This document shows, in pieces, positions 22,425 to 34,096 of a stretch of 64,000 nt of DNA. A program made the position numbers and the translations under genes. This DNA comes from Omphalotus guepiniiformis. Taxonomy: Eukaryota; Basidiomycota; Agaricomycetes; Agaricales; Omphalotaceae. The notes under the pieces are model-generated. The model saw only the letters and a program-made list of their open reading frames with translations, was not told the origin of the DNA and ran no database searches. Every line of letters starts with the position of its first letter. Position 1 is the first letter of the stretch. The DNA lies in the NCBI GenBank assembly GCA_028554645.1, contig JAQOOI010000042.1, forward strand, positions 1 to 64,000. Direction: 5' to 3'.

Positions 22425-23870
22425 TATGCTGTTAAATAGTGGAAAATAAAAATCTTGACAATAGCACCCCTAGACCCATTGATACATATCAAACTGAAGC
22501 AGATTAGGCTGTTTTACATCATATCAGATGCTCTTGTGCACTATTGTCACCCACTCAGATGCTCTTGCACGCTATTGTTACTCACTCAGATGCTCTCATG
22601 TGCTATCGTCACTCACTCAGTTGCTCTTGCACGCTATCGTCACTCACTCAGATGTGCTATCGTCACTCACTCAGGTGTGCTATTGTCACTCACCTAGTTG
22701 CTCTCATGTGCCATTGCCAGTGAGCAATCTAAGCAAGTAATATGTAAAGGAGTGTAGTGAAATCAGTCACAAACTATTAGGATGCTATAAGCTAAATCAG
22801 TTCAAGTAACATGTAAAGAAGTGTAGTATAATCAGACACATACTGTTATGATACTGTGAACCAAATCAGAGCAATCAGAGCAAGCAATACTTGAATGAGT
22901 TGTTACCTTTCTAATCATCAGGTGTGGTCATGTCACTTAATGAGGCTTTCTTTCTGGAATGTTTTAAACCTTTAGATGGCAGCAACTCCACACATTGATT
23001 ACCCAATAGTGTTAGGATGTGGCAACTTAACAACTGAACTGCTTAAACAAGGCTAGGAAGTAATGCAGATCCTAACATAGTTGCCTTTTAGTCTAGTTTG
23101 TGGAGCACTCAGTCTTTCTAGTCACTAGTGCACTTTATAACAAATAGTAATGTGAAAATCTACTCATCTTTATTGGAATCATTATCCCACTTCTGGTTTT
23201 GTACATATTACTTGCTCTGATTGACCTTTAGCCATAATAGTTCTTTTCAGTTGAACTACATCCATTTATGTATCACTTGCTCTGATTGCTCTGATCTAGC
23301 ATATAGCATTATATTTAATCTCTGATGTTACTACACTCATTTATATATTGCCTGCTCTGGTTGCTCTGATTTGGCTTATAGTATCATAACAGTATGTGTC
23401 TAGTTGTACTACACTCCTTTACATATACTTGAACTGATTTAGCTTATAGCATCCTAATAGTTTGTGACTGATTTCACTACACTCCTTTACATATTACTTG
23501 CTTAGATTGCTCTGATTTAGCTGATAGCACTAATTTCACTCCACTCCTTTACATATTACTTGCTTAGATTGCTCACTGGCAATGGCACATGAGAGCAACT
23601 AGGTGAGTGACAATAGCACACCTGAGTGAGTGACGATAGCACATCTGAGTGAGTGACGATAGCGTGCAAGAGCAACTGAGTGAGTGACAATAGCATGCGA
23701 GAGCAACTGAGTGAGTGACAATAGTGCACGAGAGCATCTGAGTGAGTGACAATAGCACACAAGAGCATCTGATATGATGTAAAACACCTAATCTGCTTCA
23801 GTTTGATATGTATCAATAGGTCTAGGGGTGCTATTGTCAAGATTTTTATTTTCCACTATTTAACAGCATA
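22425..23870. mobile_element. 1446-bp non-autonomous TIR element inserted in copia RT
   Basis: Long inverted ends begin TATGCTGTTAAATAGTGG and can be followed inward for several hundred bases on each side (left to about 22890, right from about 23310). A 6-bp duplication GCCAGG flanks it (22419-22424, 23871-23876). Excising the element and one copy of the duplication restores VFLADSKETN of RT in frame. Inside each end lies a minisatellite with a period of about 30 bases built on ACTCACTCAGATGCTCT. No transposase frame is present, so it depends on another element. The length and satellite-bearing ends suggest a foldback-like or long-TIR MITE; the superfamily is not clear. Confidence 0.88.
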
Positions 23871-23876
23871 GCCAGG

Positions 23877-24845
23877 AATACAAAATTGTCAGTTGCGCTA
23901 GCAATGATGCTCCATGTCGTACCGTCCAGCTTGTAGTACACCGCCTCATCAGCCTGGCTCTTGACATAACCCATTTCACCACAAATCTTCTCCTCCTTCA
24001 CCTGAGTCCACTCATGAGCACCTTGCTTTGTACCGTACAAGGATTTCTTGAGTCAGCAGACTATCTGCTTTCCTCACAAATGATTGGGGATCTTCTTGAA
24101 CTGCTCGTAGTGAGGTAGCAGCTCCACGTAGATCTGAACATCCGGTGGTAATGTCCCATAGAGATATGCGTTTTTCACATCTCCATGGTCAATCTCAGCA
24201 CCAAGACTGGCACCGATGGCGAGGAGTGTACAGAGAGTCGAACAGCAAACAGTTGGAGCAAATGTATCGGTGTAGTCCACTCCAAATTTTTGGGTGAAAC
24301 CCTTCGCTACCACTCAAGCCTTGTACTTGGCGATATTTCCGTCCGCATCCCGCTTTCGTCGGAGAACGTAGTGAGACTTAACAAGGTTGACACCATGAGG
24401 CATCTCGACAAGGTCCCACATGTCCAGTTTCTCGATCTGGTCAAGTTCAGCTTGAACCGCCTTCTTCCAGAATTGCGATTCTGGACTGCGTAGCGCTTCC
24501 TCAATGCTAGGTTCATCCTCAATAGCAGCCATGGCTTCACCTCCGAAACCATCCAGAAAAGCTTCCTCAAACTGGACTCCCCCTAGTTCCAGGATGCCAT
24601 CTTTATCTGCTAACCCAGCATACTGAGCTTCATTGGTGTGAGGTCGAATGTGGTGAGGTCTGATGTTCATGTTGTTCATCATCCTCCAACCACCAGGTGG
24701 AAGGTTAGGAGCAGTGGCCTGCCTTGGACGTTCATGATGAGCTAGTTTCTCTGGTACAGGCGCAGGTTCAGGTTCGGGATCTGGTGCAGGAGTAGAAGTC
24801 AGTTTGGGTGTAGTGGGTAGCGATTCAGATTCTGGCGATTGAGAA
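23877..24845 (-). pseudogene. copia reverse transcriptase N-terminal part
   Basis: The frames show EALRSPESQFWKKAVQAELD, DLVEMPHGVNLVKSHYVLRR, VVAKGFTQKFGVDYTDTFAP, DVKNAYLYGTLPPDVQIY and SLYGTKQGAHEW, the typical copia RT order. In-frame TGA codons at 24314-24316 and 24053-24055 stand where the family has Arg (KARVVAKGF and CRLKKSLYG). The second Asp of the catalytic pair reads Asn (ATDNF). The fragment is inactive. Confidence 0.9.
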
Positions 24846-24957
24846 GGTGGAATATTGTCCTCGACATTGGAAACGGTTGAATTGCAATCTGAGAAATCAG
24901 GTAAGTCGGTCTCCCCCTCAATCTGAATGGTCCCAGGCTCATAAGCCTTGTCCCGAT

Positions 24958-26300
24958 AATAGCAGCGAAATGAGCACTCTAAGACGTAGGAACTCGTCTA
25001 GACTCAAAGACAGACACAGACAGACAGACACAGACAGACAGACACAGACAGACAGACACAGACAGACAGACAGACAGACAGACAGTTCAAACACAACAGA
25101 TGTTCAGATATTTAGCACTCTATTAAAGCACTGCAATTCCTAATAGTCTGCCTCTACCAGCTTGAAGAACCGGGGCCTGACGTTCACAATCAAGAGGCCT
25201 TCTGTGATTTAACACTCTAGAAGATACGTAAAGTTCTCCAATTTGGTGGGCAGTCATAACCTGGGGTGCTCAACCCTATACGTGACAGTATAAGTACTCT
25301 ACTGCTTGTAAGTATTTCATAAATAGATAGAAAACTAAGTGGAGTAAGTAAAAGAAACAGAGAGATAAAATTGAGTATAAAATGGATATAAACAGAAACA
25401 ATATGACTAAGTTGAGTAAGTAGGCACGTCTAGAGAGTAATTATGTGCAGTTCTTGGGTATATATGTGTAAGTATTATGTTTTAGTGATGTTTTTGGTAC
25501 ATCTAGACCCTTCTTATCATGCACTTGAGCCATTCTAAATGAACTACTCCTATCCATTTTGTTATTATTCATCTTCGTAACTGTTTTACAGTGTACTTAT
25601 AGGGGCGCCGAGGGCATTTTCCAGTCATTTATCCCGTTGGGCTTCCGTATATTCTCCTATTTCGACATCTAGACCCCATAGCACCTCATAGATATGCAAA
25701 TATCCAGCGCTCAAAGGCCAATTCTGTCATTACTTTACTAACAAGTCATTATACAGTCATTGAGACCGATCATTTTCATAGCTTTGACCATCTGGTATCT
25801 CGGAACGGAATTGTTGATCATATATTTCCGATCATAAAGTGTTATCTCCAGTATATCATCAATCTGCAGTTTCTAGGAGATCAGCTAAAATCGAACAAAC
25901 CATTTTGATGGCTCAGAGATACTTCTAGCTTTGTCCTTTCAACGTTATTCAGGCTCATGAGGCTATTATGCCAGTGTGTGTGGTTTCTTCCTCCCTAAGT
26001 CCTGTGGATTACACAGATACTTCCAGACGAAGGGCTCTTTGCCAGGCAGGATGGATCTGACCATACTGTACAGTCTCGCAGCAGGTAGTTACTTTGTCGA
26101 AGGTCTAGAGGCATATCAGCTATAAGGTCTTGATACATACTCGTACATCGTAGTCCTTTCACTTCGAGCCTTTAACTATTCTTGTTCTATGTTCTAGCTA
26201 GCACTATAGGACATAGTCTAGCCCTTTATTCCCATCATATTCACAGTAGAAATCGTTCAATTTCAGGCATTTCAGGTGTGTATGCATTTTCAGCACAACA
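24958..26300 (-). mobile_element. solo LTR of the 15-kb gypsy family, inserted in copia pol
   Basis: It aligns along its length with the LTRs at 27832-29381 and 41488-43023, from AATAGCAGCG at the left end to CAACA at the right, but lacks a roughly 140-base segment before the CAGACA repeat and has a shorter repeat. Flanks CCGAT (24953-24957) and CCAAT (26301-26305) fit a 5-bp target duplication with one change. The more diverged sequence implies an older insertion. Confidence 0.88.
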
Positions 26301-26305
26301 CCAAT

Positions 26306-27826
26306 TGAAGACAACATTCCGCTCCACGCTAACCTGCCTTCAATTCTCCCAATAAATCCAATAAGCCTTAGATGCCTTGTCAAAACCCACAAAACACCCC
26401 TCTGTAGCTCTAGCATCCAGCTTCCCAGCCTCAAGATCCTTCACCCATGCTTTTGCTCCCCATTCCGTCACTTTTGCCCAATCCGGTTTTAAACTGGTAG
26501 CAACCTCGACTGGTGTCCTGTTGTCCTTCAGACCACGATGATGGAGGCAATCCTTGACCCAAAAGGCATGATTAATAGCCTCTGCCCATAGGTTACGAGG
26601 TAGCTTTGCATGTAGAAGGATTGCTCAGGCCATATCCAGAAACGTTTGGTTGATACGCTCGGAACCGCCATTGGATTGTGGTGAATCATGAGTGATGAGG
26701 TGACGAATGGTACCCTGTGCAGCTAGATGGTCATCAAATTCCTTGGACATGAACTCGCCTCCACAATCAGCTCCAAAGATCTGGATATGCGCATTGAATT
26801 GAGTCTTCAGCTATGCTTCAAACTCCTTGTATTTCTGAAATGCTTCCGATTTGTGGGCCATGAAATAAACGCGAGATTGTTGGGAGTACTTATCATGGAA
26901 TGGAATGAAGTATTGATGTTCCACCAAGAGATTTGACAGGTGCGGGTCCCCAAATGTCAGCTGTCACCTTTCCGCCAATGACCGGTTGAGACGATTCCTC
27001 CTCACTCTTCTTCGGGAATGGGTATCAGGTGGCCTTTCCCTTAATGCAGTCCTCACAGAACTCCTGCTTCAAATCTGCATCCAGCTTAATGCTAGAAATC
27101 ATCCCGTTCTTTACTATATACTCTAGGTCATTGTAGTTGATGTGGCCTAAGAGGCAGTGAGCTTTGATTCTGGTGAGAGTGGTGATGTTGACGGAAGTAT
27201 CAGCGGAATGAGCATGATGAGAAGAAGATGATATGTGATAAAGATTCCGGATCAGGGGAATACAAGCGACAACCTTGCCGCTAGGCAGTTGAATAACGCA
27301 AATACCATTATGGATGATGAGCTTGCAACCAGCACAATCCAGGCAGCTAACCGAGACGAGGGTGTAGACCATCTGAGGACAGTAAAAGACATTCTTGAGG
27401 GTAACCTTGGTTGGCTTCTGACCTGGTCCCATTGGAAAGAAAGTCTCCATGTCTCCCTTACCAACAGCGCTGAAGGACTGTCCATCTGCGGCTGTAATTG
27501 GTTCAGGTGAGATATTAACATAGTTGATGATTTGATTACGATCAGGGGTAAAATGGCTGCTAGCACCACAATCAATGATCTTGTCCCGGTCTACTTGAAC
27601 GGCAGCATTTGCCTTGTGATACTCCTTGAAGTCGAAGGTTACAAAGTGTCCGGTCGCATTCTCGAAAATGTTTGCAGCCAGTAAAGTGATTCCAGCATCG
27701 CTTCGCTCCTCCTGTGCAGCTATGTTCACACCCTTGGTCGCCTTCTGCTTCTCCTTGGGTAATGGTTTGAACCAGTCCAGTGCACGGCTATGTGCTCCGC
27801 CTCCTTCAGCCCAGCAGTCCTTCTCG
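26306..27826 (-). pseudogene. copia Gag C-terminus, protease, GAG-pre-integrase and integrase remnants
   Basis: From right to left the minus strand reads EKDCWAEGG (second half of the Gag zinc knuckle), the protease site DCGASSHF, KAHCLLGHINYNDLEYI and FCEDCIKGKAT of the pre-integrase finger, then integrase pieces TADIWGPAPVKSLGG, SPQSNGGSERINQTFLDMA and TPVEVATSLKPDW. The integrase part has many stops. The protease motif has Cys-Gly after the catalytic Asp (DCGA) rather than the usual Ser/Thr-Gly. Confidence 0.85.
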
Positions 27827-27831
27827 ACATT

Positions 27832-29381
27832 AATAGCAGCGAAATGAGCACTCTAAGACGTAGGAACTCGTCTAAAACTCAAAGGTTGCCTTGTAAAAGC
27901 GAGTGTAGTCTGGCGTTGGCAAAGATTCTGCACGCAGAAAACTGACTAAATTCGAGCTAGACTGTTGGAAAGACTAACTGAACTGAAAGATCACCGTCTA
28001 GACCCTTCGACGAGTACCAGAAACAGCAAAACAGACAGACACAGACAGACAGACACAGACAGACAGACACAGACAGACAGACACAGACAGACAGACACAG
28101 ACAGACAGACACAGACAGACAGACACAGACAGACAGACAGACAGACAGACAGTTCAAACACAACAGATGTTCAGATATTTAGCACTCTATCAAAGCACTG
28201 CAATTCCTAATAGTCTGCCTCTACCAGCTCGAAGAACCGGGGCCTGACGTTCACAATCAAGAGGCCTTCTGTGATTTAACGCTCTAGAAGATACGTAAAG
28301 TTCTCCAATTTGGCGGGCAGTCGTAACCTGGGGCGCTCGACCCTATACATGACAGTATATGTACTCTACTGCTTGTAAGTATTTCATAAATAGATAGAAA
28401 ACTGAGTGGAGTAATTAAAAGGAACAGAGGGATAACATCGAGTATAAAATGGATATAAACAGAAACAATATGACTGAGTTGGGTAAGTAGGCACATCTAG
28501 AGGGTAATTATGTGCAGTTCTTGGGCATATATGTGTAAGTATTATGTTTTAGTGATGTTTTTGGTACATCTAGACCCTTCTTATCATGCGCTCGAGCCAT
28601 TCTAAACGAACTACTCCTATGCATTTCGTTATTATTCATCTTCGTAACTGTTTTACAGTGTACTTATAGGGGCACCGAGGGCAGTTTCTAGTTATTTATC
28701 CCGTCGGGCTTCCGTATTTTCTCCTATTTCAACATCTAGACCCCATAGCACCTCGTAGATATACCAATATCCAGCGCTCAAAGGCCAATTCTGTCATTAC
28801 TTTACTAATAAGTTATTATACAGTCATTGAGACCGATCGTTTTCATAGCTTTGACCATCTAGTATCTCAGAACGGAATCATCGATCATATATTTCCGATC
28901 ATAAAGCGTTATCTCCAGTATATCATCAATCTGCAGGTTCTAGGAGGTCGGCTAAGTTCGAACAAACCATTTTGATGGCTCGGCAATACCTCTAGCTTTG
29001 TCCTTTCGACGTTATGTAGGCTCATGAGGCTATTACACCTGTGTGTGTGTAGTTTCTTCCTTCCTAAGTCCTGTGGATTACACAGATACTCGAATAGCGA
29101 CTTCCAGACGGAGGGCTCTTTGCCAGGCAGGGTGGGTCTGACCATACTGTACAGTCTCGCAGCAGGTAGTTACTTCGCCGAAGGTCTAGAGGCATATCAG
29201 CCATAAGGTCTTGATGCATACTCGTACATCGTAGTCCTTTCACTTCGAGCCTTTAACTATTCATGTTCTATGTTTTAGCTAGCACTATGGGACATAGTCT
29301 AGCCCTTTATTCCCATCATATTCACAGTAGAAATCGTTTAATTTCAGGTGTTTCAGATGTGTATGCGTTTTCAGCGCAACA
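27832..29381 (-). repeat. gypsy 3' LTR (1550 bp) with CAGACA minisatellite
   Basis: It runs from AATAGCAGCG to GCGCAACA. A tract at 28029-28152 is built of a 14-base period based on ACAGACAGAC. The same tract occurs in the other two LTRs with different lengths (25009-25082 and about 41691-41793), so the repeat number is variable between copies. Confidence 0.92.
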
Positions 29382-29889
29382 TCTCCCCCAAACCAAATCT
29401 AGACCGTCCCCGGTCTGGTGATCGGTCAGTCATACAGCCAAAGATACATTCTAAAGCTTCGCAGACAGCCTGTTGATTATATTAAGACTTATTCACACAC
29501 ATCTCAGAGTTCGCCGAAGCAGTGGTACACTGTTCATTGCTTTCTGCCGGTCTATGCCGATCATCAAATTTCCAACTCCGACCAAAATACTTCTCGGCCA
29601 GCTGTTTGCCTTCGGCAATTGCCGTATGTCCTTTTCAGGCAAGTGACTTTCCGTCTCTTTTTCTCTTTCACATCTCTTATTCAGTTTCTTGCTTCTCTAT
29701 TCTTTCTTTTCACGCATCTCTCAGCCTTTCACTGGTCCGTGTGCCGTGGGAATGTGGTCAGGTGAGCCGTTCCATAAGTAAACGGACTTCAACTTTTCAC
29801 GCCCATTCTTCCTTTCTCTCTATTTTTCTCTCAGAGTGGCTCTAGCCCTCTGTCTTTCTCTATATATACTTGTTCTTTCTTTACTTCTA
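29382..29889 (+). promoter_or_regulatory. polypurine tract and upstream region of antisense gene 1
   Basis: The minus strand gives GGTTTGGGGGAGA directly next to the LTR, the expected plus-strand primer. The rest is pyrimidine-rich. TATATATA at about 29860-29868 is only 20-30 bases before the first ATG, so it may mark the transcription start rather than a classical TATA position. Confidence 0.55.
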
Positions 29890-31810
29890 ATGGCGCGAAC
29901 CACTGGCAAAGCTTCCAAAGGGAAGGGCAAGGCAGCCTCTTCTTCTCAAATTTCGGCTGTGGCAAAGAAAACTCGAGCCGGTCGAAAGACAGCGCAGATC
30001 AACCCCCATGAACAAGCCAATGAAGTCATCGCGTGTATTGTCGACGTTTATCGTCGTTACTTTGATAAACCACGAAAGAATCCTCCCAAGGTTTCTGAAA
30101 TGACCAAGGCCGTGGAAAGTGAAACTCCCTTCATGGTATGTTTTATTTCTTATAGTTTAATTTTTCTTTCTTACATTTTCTTTTCTAGGATACTCTCTTT
30201 GAGCACGTCGACTTCGACATTGAGGATTTCTGTCTGCATGTGTGCCCAGTGTGGCTAGCCCTAGTACGACTCTGCAACCCACTCGAGTCTCGACTCCCAT
30301 TTCTTCATAAGACTGGTTGGTATATCTCGAAGGACGATCAACAGGAGAAACATAGTCTCGAGCCTGTAAGTCCTTATTCCATTGTAATCTTTATATATCT
30401 TATTCAATATAATTTCCTAGTTCCATGACTTTGATACCATCCTTGGCGACGATTGTGGCGACGACGATACCGTTCTTAGCAACTCAGAGGACGAGGTTCT
30501 CGAGTCTGACAACGAGTCCGTCCAGGTCAAGCCCGAGGTTTGTTCTCTTCTTCTTATTCCCTTCAAATTTCTTTCTTATATCCTTTCTTATTCTAGCCTG
30601 TTCTGACTTCAAAAAAGCGAGCGCTCGAGCTGCTAGAAGACGACGACGACATGGATCTTTTCTCTTTCAAGAAGCCTCGCGCGTCTACTCCTTCCAAAAT
30701 ACTCAAGACTGGTCCACCCGTTCACGCAGTAAAGCCCAAACCAAAGCCCAAGCCTAAGGCAAAGGCCCCGACTCCCAAAGAGCCATCTCCTGTTGCTAGC
30801 GAAAGGTCGCCGACCCCTGCTCCTGCTTCATCAGCTAGGGCCGGTCCTTCTCATCAGGTCTCCGAGGCTGGCCTCTTCACACATCCTGCTAGCGACATGG
30901 TTTTCAACCTCGCCGACCTGCTTCACGCAACTCGAACCATCGACACAGTAAGTTTCTTTCTTATTTATTTTATCACTCTTTTATTTATCTTTTATAGCTC
31001 ACTGGCAGCTTGCCATGTACGCAATGTACCGCAGCTCACATATCAGAGAAGTGTGTCCCTCCCGAAATACAGAGCACCTCCTACAAATGCGCCGTCTGCT
31101 TCAAGAGCAGGCAACCTTGTTCATGGACCCTGACGCCGGCTCGCGCCCTCAAGATGCGGAATACGATCTACGGGTTGGCTCGTCAAGGTTCTCATAGTAA
31201 GTTATTCATTTATTTCTTTTTATTTAACATCTTTTCTCATTTCCCTCCTTATTCAGACCTCGGCGCAGAAGTTATTGGTCTCGTCGAGAAGATCTCTGTA
31301 TACGACCAACTTTGCCGCAGCGTCTTAGACCTCGCCGACAACGCCAACAAGCTTCGCGAGTCCATCAAGCAGGACCAGGAGCACCTTCGTGGTTCAGTCA
31401 CCGATCCTACCCTTCTTTTCAACATTCTTCATTGTAACGACCCTTCATTCAAGGACGAAATCGAAGATTTGAAGATGATAGGTGTGGGCTTGGGCTGGGA
31501 CATGTCAGTGGTGGATCGAGACTCGAGCTTGGTGAAGACGGAGACTGGTTTTCAGATCCAACTGACTTCGTCGCGCCTCCCCATCGACTTCTCTAAGTCC
31601 GACACTCGCAGCACCATCGAGTGCATGGTTACCTTGGCTCTCGCGCCTCTTCGCTCTTCGGCGAATGCTTCATCTTCCCGGGTACCTGCATCGGCTGGCT
31701 CTTCCTTTCCATCCTCCCTCCCTACCATTATGACACTCAACACCGCCCGTTCCCCGGTGGAGGAGGAAAGCGTTGGTCGGATCCTGGCAGAGGACAGTCC
31801 GGAGAGGTGA
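29890..31810 (+). CDS. antisense gene 1 inside the gypsy element: Cys-rich, basic protein of unknown function, 6 exons
   Basis: Exons 29890-30135, 30189-30365, 30421-30537, 30597-30947, 30998-31196 and 31257-31810 give 547 residues. Every intron is GT-AG (50-60 nt) and every phase matches, so the frame has been maintained. The N-terminus is Lys/Ser-rich (GKASKGKGKAASSSQ). Next comes an acidic stretch (LGDDCGDDDTVLSNSEDE), then a Lys-Pro tract (KPKPKPKPKAKAPTPKEP). A zinc-finger-like cluster follows: CTQC, 8 residues, C, 11 residues, CAVC, 6 residues, C. It ends in a helical region (SVLDLADNANKLRESIKQDQ) and a Ser-rich tail. I do not recognise a named family; the basic tract and Cys cluster suggest nucleic-acid binding. 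It is antisense to gag-pol, so its introns survive in genomic retroelement RNA. Confidence 0.82.
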
Positions 31811-32583
31811 CTCGAGGTCTTCGTCGAGGCGTAGCATACAGTCTTCGGACTTTAAATAATATTTTCATTACATCGCAGCAAGGAGTCTCTTTATAGAGCT
31901 CCAAAATCATTATATCTAGCAAGGGTTCTCTTCCAAGAGGCCCAAATATCTTTACTTTCATTTCTTGTACTATGTACATAGAAATTTCGTGGCCTTAGTG
32001 CCAAAATAAAAGCTTTCATGTTCCTTCTTTATGTGTGAATTCTTTCTTAGGTTCAAATTTGATTTAATATTTTTAAGATTGCCTTCGTCGAAGCTGTAAG
32101 TATGGACTCGACTTAGAGAAATCCCAGCTCAAAGGTAATAAGTAGTAACTAGACCCCTTTATTTATAAGTCTCATGCCCTTACTTATCACTTCTGTGCCT
32201 CAGGCACTTATTTGTTCGTTTCAACCAATCTTAGATTTTTTTTTTTTGAAATCTAAAACACTTAAGTTTCGATTTTATGAAATCTTTAGAATTTTCAAAA
32301 TTCTATGTCAAAATTCTATGTCCTAGACGGACTCCTCTCCCCCAAACCAAAAGAAATTCAGCGTCCCCGCTGCATGTCTCGGCTAGACCTTCGTTAAGTC
32401 TCAGGGTGCCTTAATTAGTCGGGCATGCCACTTCGTCGAAGGAACCAGGAGTTCCGTTCTCAGTCAGAAAAGTATAAAAGAGGGTCGGCAAAGGTTGGTG
32501 GAAGTTATCAATACTTCTTTAAGCTTTCAACCTGCATTCGCAACCTTACTTCTGTCTACTCCTCATTCATATTTCATCTTCAC
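31811..32583 (+). promoter_or_regulatory. spacer between the antisense genes, second polypurine-like tract and TATA box
   Basis: At 32338-32351 the sequence CTCCCCCAAACCA repeats the tract found beside the 3' LTR (29383-29394). TATAAAAG at 32473-32480 lies about 105 bases before the next ATG. A run of T at 32230-32247 and AT-rich sequence fill the rest. Confidence 0.55.
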
Positions 32584-33905
32584 ATGGCTCGAGGATCCAA
32601 CAAGACCTGGCCCGAGAGGGATCAATGGTTAAAGGAGACTCAAGAGGCCATTACTGCCGCTCAAGCCGTTCAAGCCTTCCCCAAAGCCAGTCTCAAGCTT
32701 CTAGGACCAGTCATGACGGCTCTAGCCGATCATATGGTTTGTTTATTATATTCATCAGGCTTCGTCAAGCTCATATTTCTTCATAGTCAAAGCCTTTGAA
32801 TGCCAAAGTGGTGGCCAAGGATGATATCGCCTTTGATACCTTCCATAAAGGACTCAAGACTGTTATAGCTATTACAGAGATTGATGGGGTCAATCGTCCC
32901 TACCATTTAAATGGGCTCGAGGAGTTCTTTGCCAAGCTCGAGGTGCTTCGACAGCCTACTTGTAAGCGCAAGGTAACTCTCCTCTTTCCTCATTAATCTT
33001 TACAAGCTTCATTCTATACTCTTCGCAGAACGTTAAATCCCCTCTTACCATCGAAGACGACAAAGATGATGATGAGATCGAGTTCGTTGGAGGTCGTATT
33101 GCTTCTACTCCAGTAAGTATCAATATTTCTTAGGTCGAGACTCCGACTTGACCTAAGTTTAGGACTATAAAGCCGGACTCGCAGCCGCATTGGGTCTTTC
33201 TGCATCTATGCATGCCCCTTCTCAAGAGTTAAGCCTTCCACCTGGCCTCAAGTTCAACAAGAAGGTCAGGGTAAGTGTGGTGTCTTCTTATCCATCATAT
33301 TCTAACTTCGCCGAACGTTTAGGACATTGCAAATCATTCTTCAACTCTTTCATTGGCCCTCGGCGATGTACCTGGAATGGATGTACGTTCTCGTTCCTAC
33401 CTCAAGGCCATGTATTACTTATCAGTTGCTCAGGATAACATTGCAGCTGCCAATGGCAAGCGCATTCGCCTCGAGCAACCCATTTCCGATCTTCGTGAGG
33501 ATATTGAGGGTAAGTAAGTGTGGTTTCTCCCTGTTTCGACCCTACTGACCATATTGACCAGAGGATAAGACCCTTCGAGAGGCCGCCATCGCTACAACTT
33601 TCCACCATATCGCGCTCACTCCATATCTCGAACTGCCCAAGCTTAGCCTTGAAGCTTTACGCTCAGTTCTCAATTTCCTTCGTACCGAACAAGTCACTCT
33701 TCAGCATGCTGTACATTTCCATGCCAATCAGTACCAGTTTGTTGTTAAACAGATGGACAACATCCAACGAGAGCAATTTAGTCGTCTCTCAGTCGAGGAC
33801 AAGCAAACCGCTGATTCTTCATCTTCGGAGACCCCTCAAGATGCTACCATGGAGGAGGCTGGGTCTAGCTCGGCTGATACCACAGCTACCAACTCTAGCG
33901 CCTAA
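32584..33905 (+). CDS. antisense gene 2 inside the gypsy element, unknown function, 6 exons
   Basis: Exons 32584-32736, 32787-32972, 33029-33112, 33163-33270, 33323-33509 and 33562-33905 give 353 residues. All introns are GT-AG with correct phases. The N-terminus reads MARGSNKTWPERDQWLKETQ, followed by predicted helices (EAITAAQAVQAFPKASLKLL), a small acidic segment (IEDDKDDDEIEFVGG), LPPGLKFNKKVR and a helical C-terminal half (LSLEALRSVLNFLRTEQ). The tail is Ser/Thr/Ala-rich. I recognise no domain or family. It shares orientation, intron style and start (MAR) with antisense gene 1, and both precede the integrase end of pol. A structural or regulatory role for the element is one possibility; captured host genes are another. 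Confidence 0.8.
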
Positions 33906-34096
33906 GTAAGTTTCGTTGATCCCCGTAATCTAGTTCTTTCTAACTAAATTGTTGTGAGAATAGGTGCTAGACCCTGTATTCAGAGTCTCCAACCTACCTT
34001 ACACTCCCAACTCATGATATAGTTCATATACCTTCGTACATATAACTCTTTCGAGTATCTTATTACTGTCATTACTTCGAGCCTTCAGAATATTGT

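Noticed and set aside
22535..22715. CRISPR-like array of spaced direct repeats
   Set aside because: The spacing is irregular, the spacers are themselves repeats, the array is mirrored at the other end of the TIR element, and the genome is eukaryotic.
28029..28152. Open frames encoding Thr-Asp-Arg-Gln repeats
   Set aside because: They are translations of the CAGACA minisatellite and occur in LTRs on both strands.
29418..29845. Coding exon before antisense gene 1
   Set aside because: The frames are pyrimidine-driven and hydrophobic without a good donor in phase with the first supported exon.
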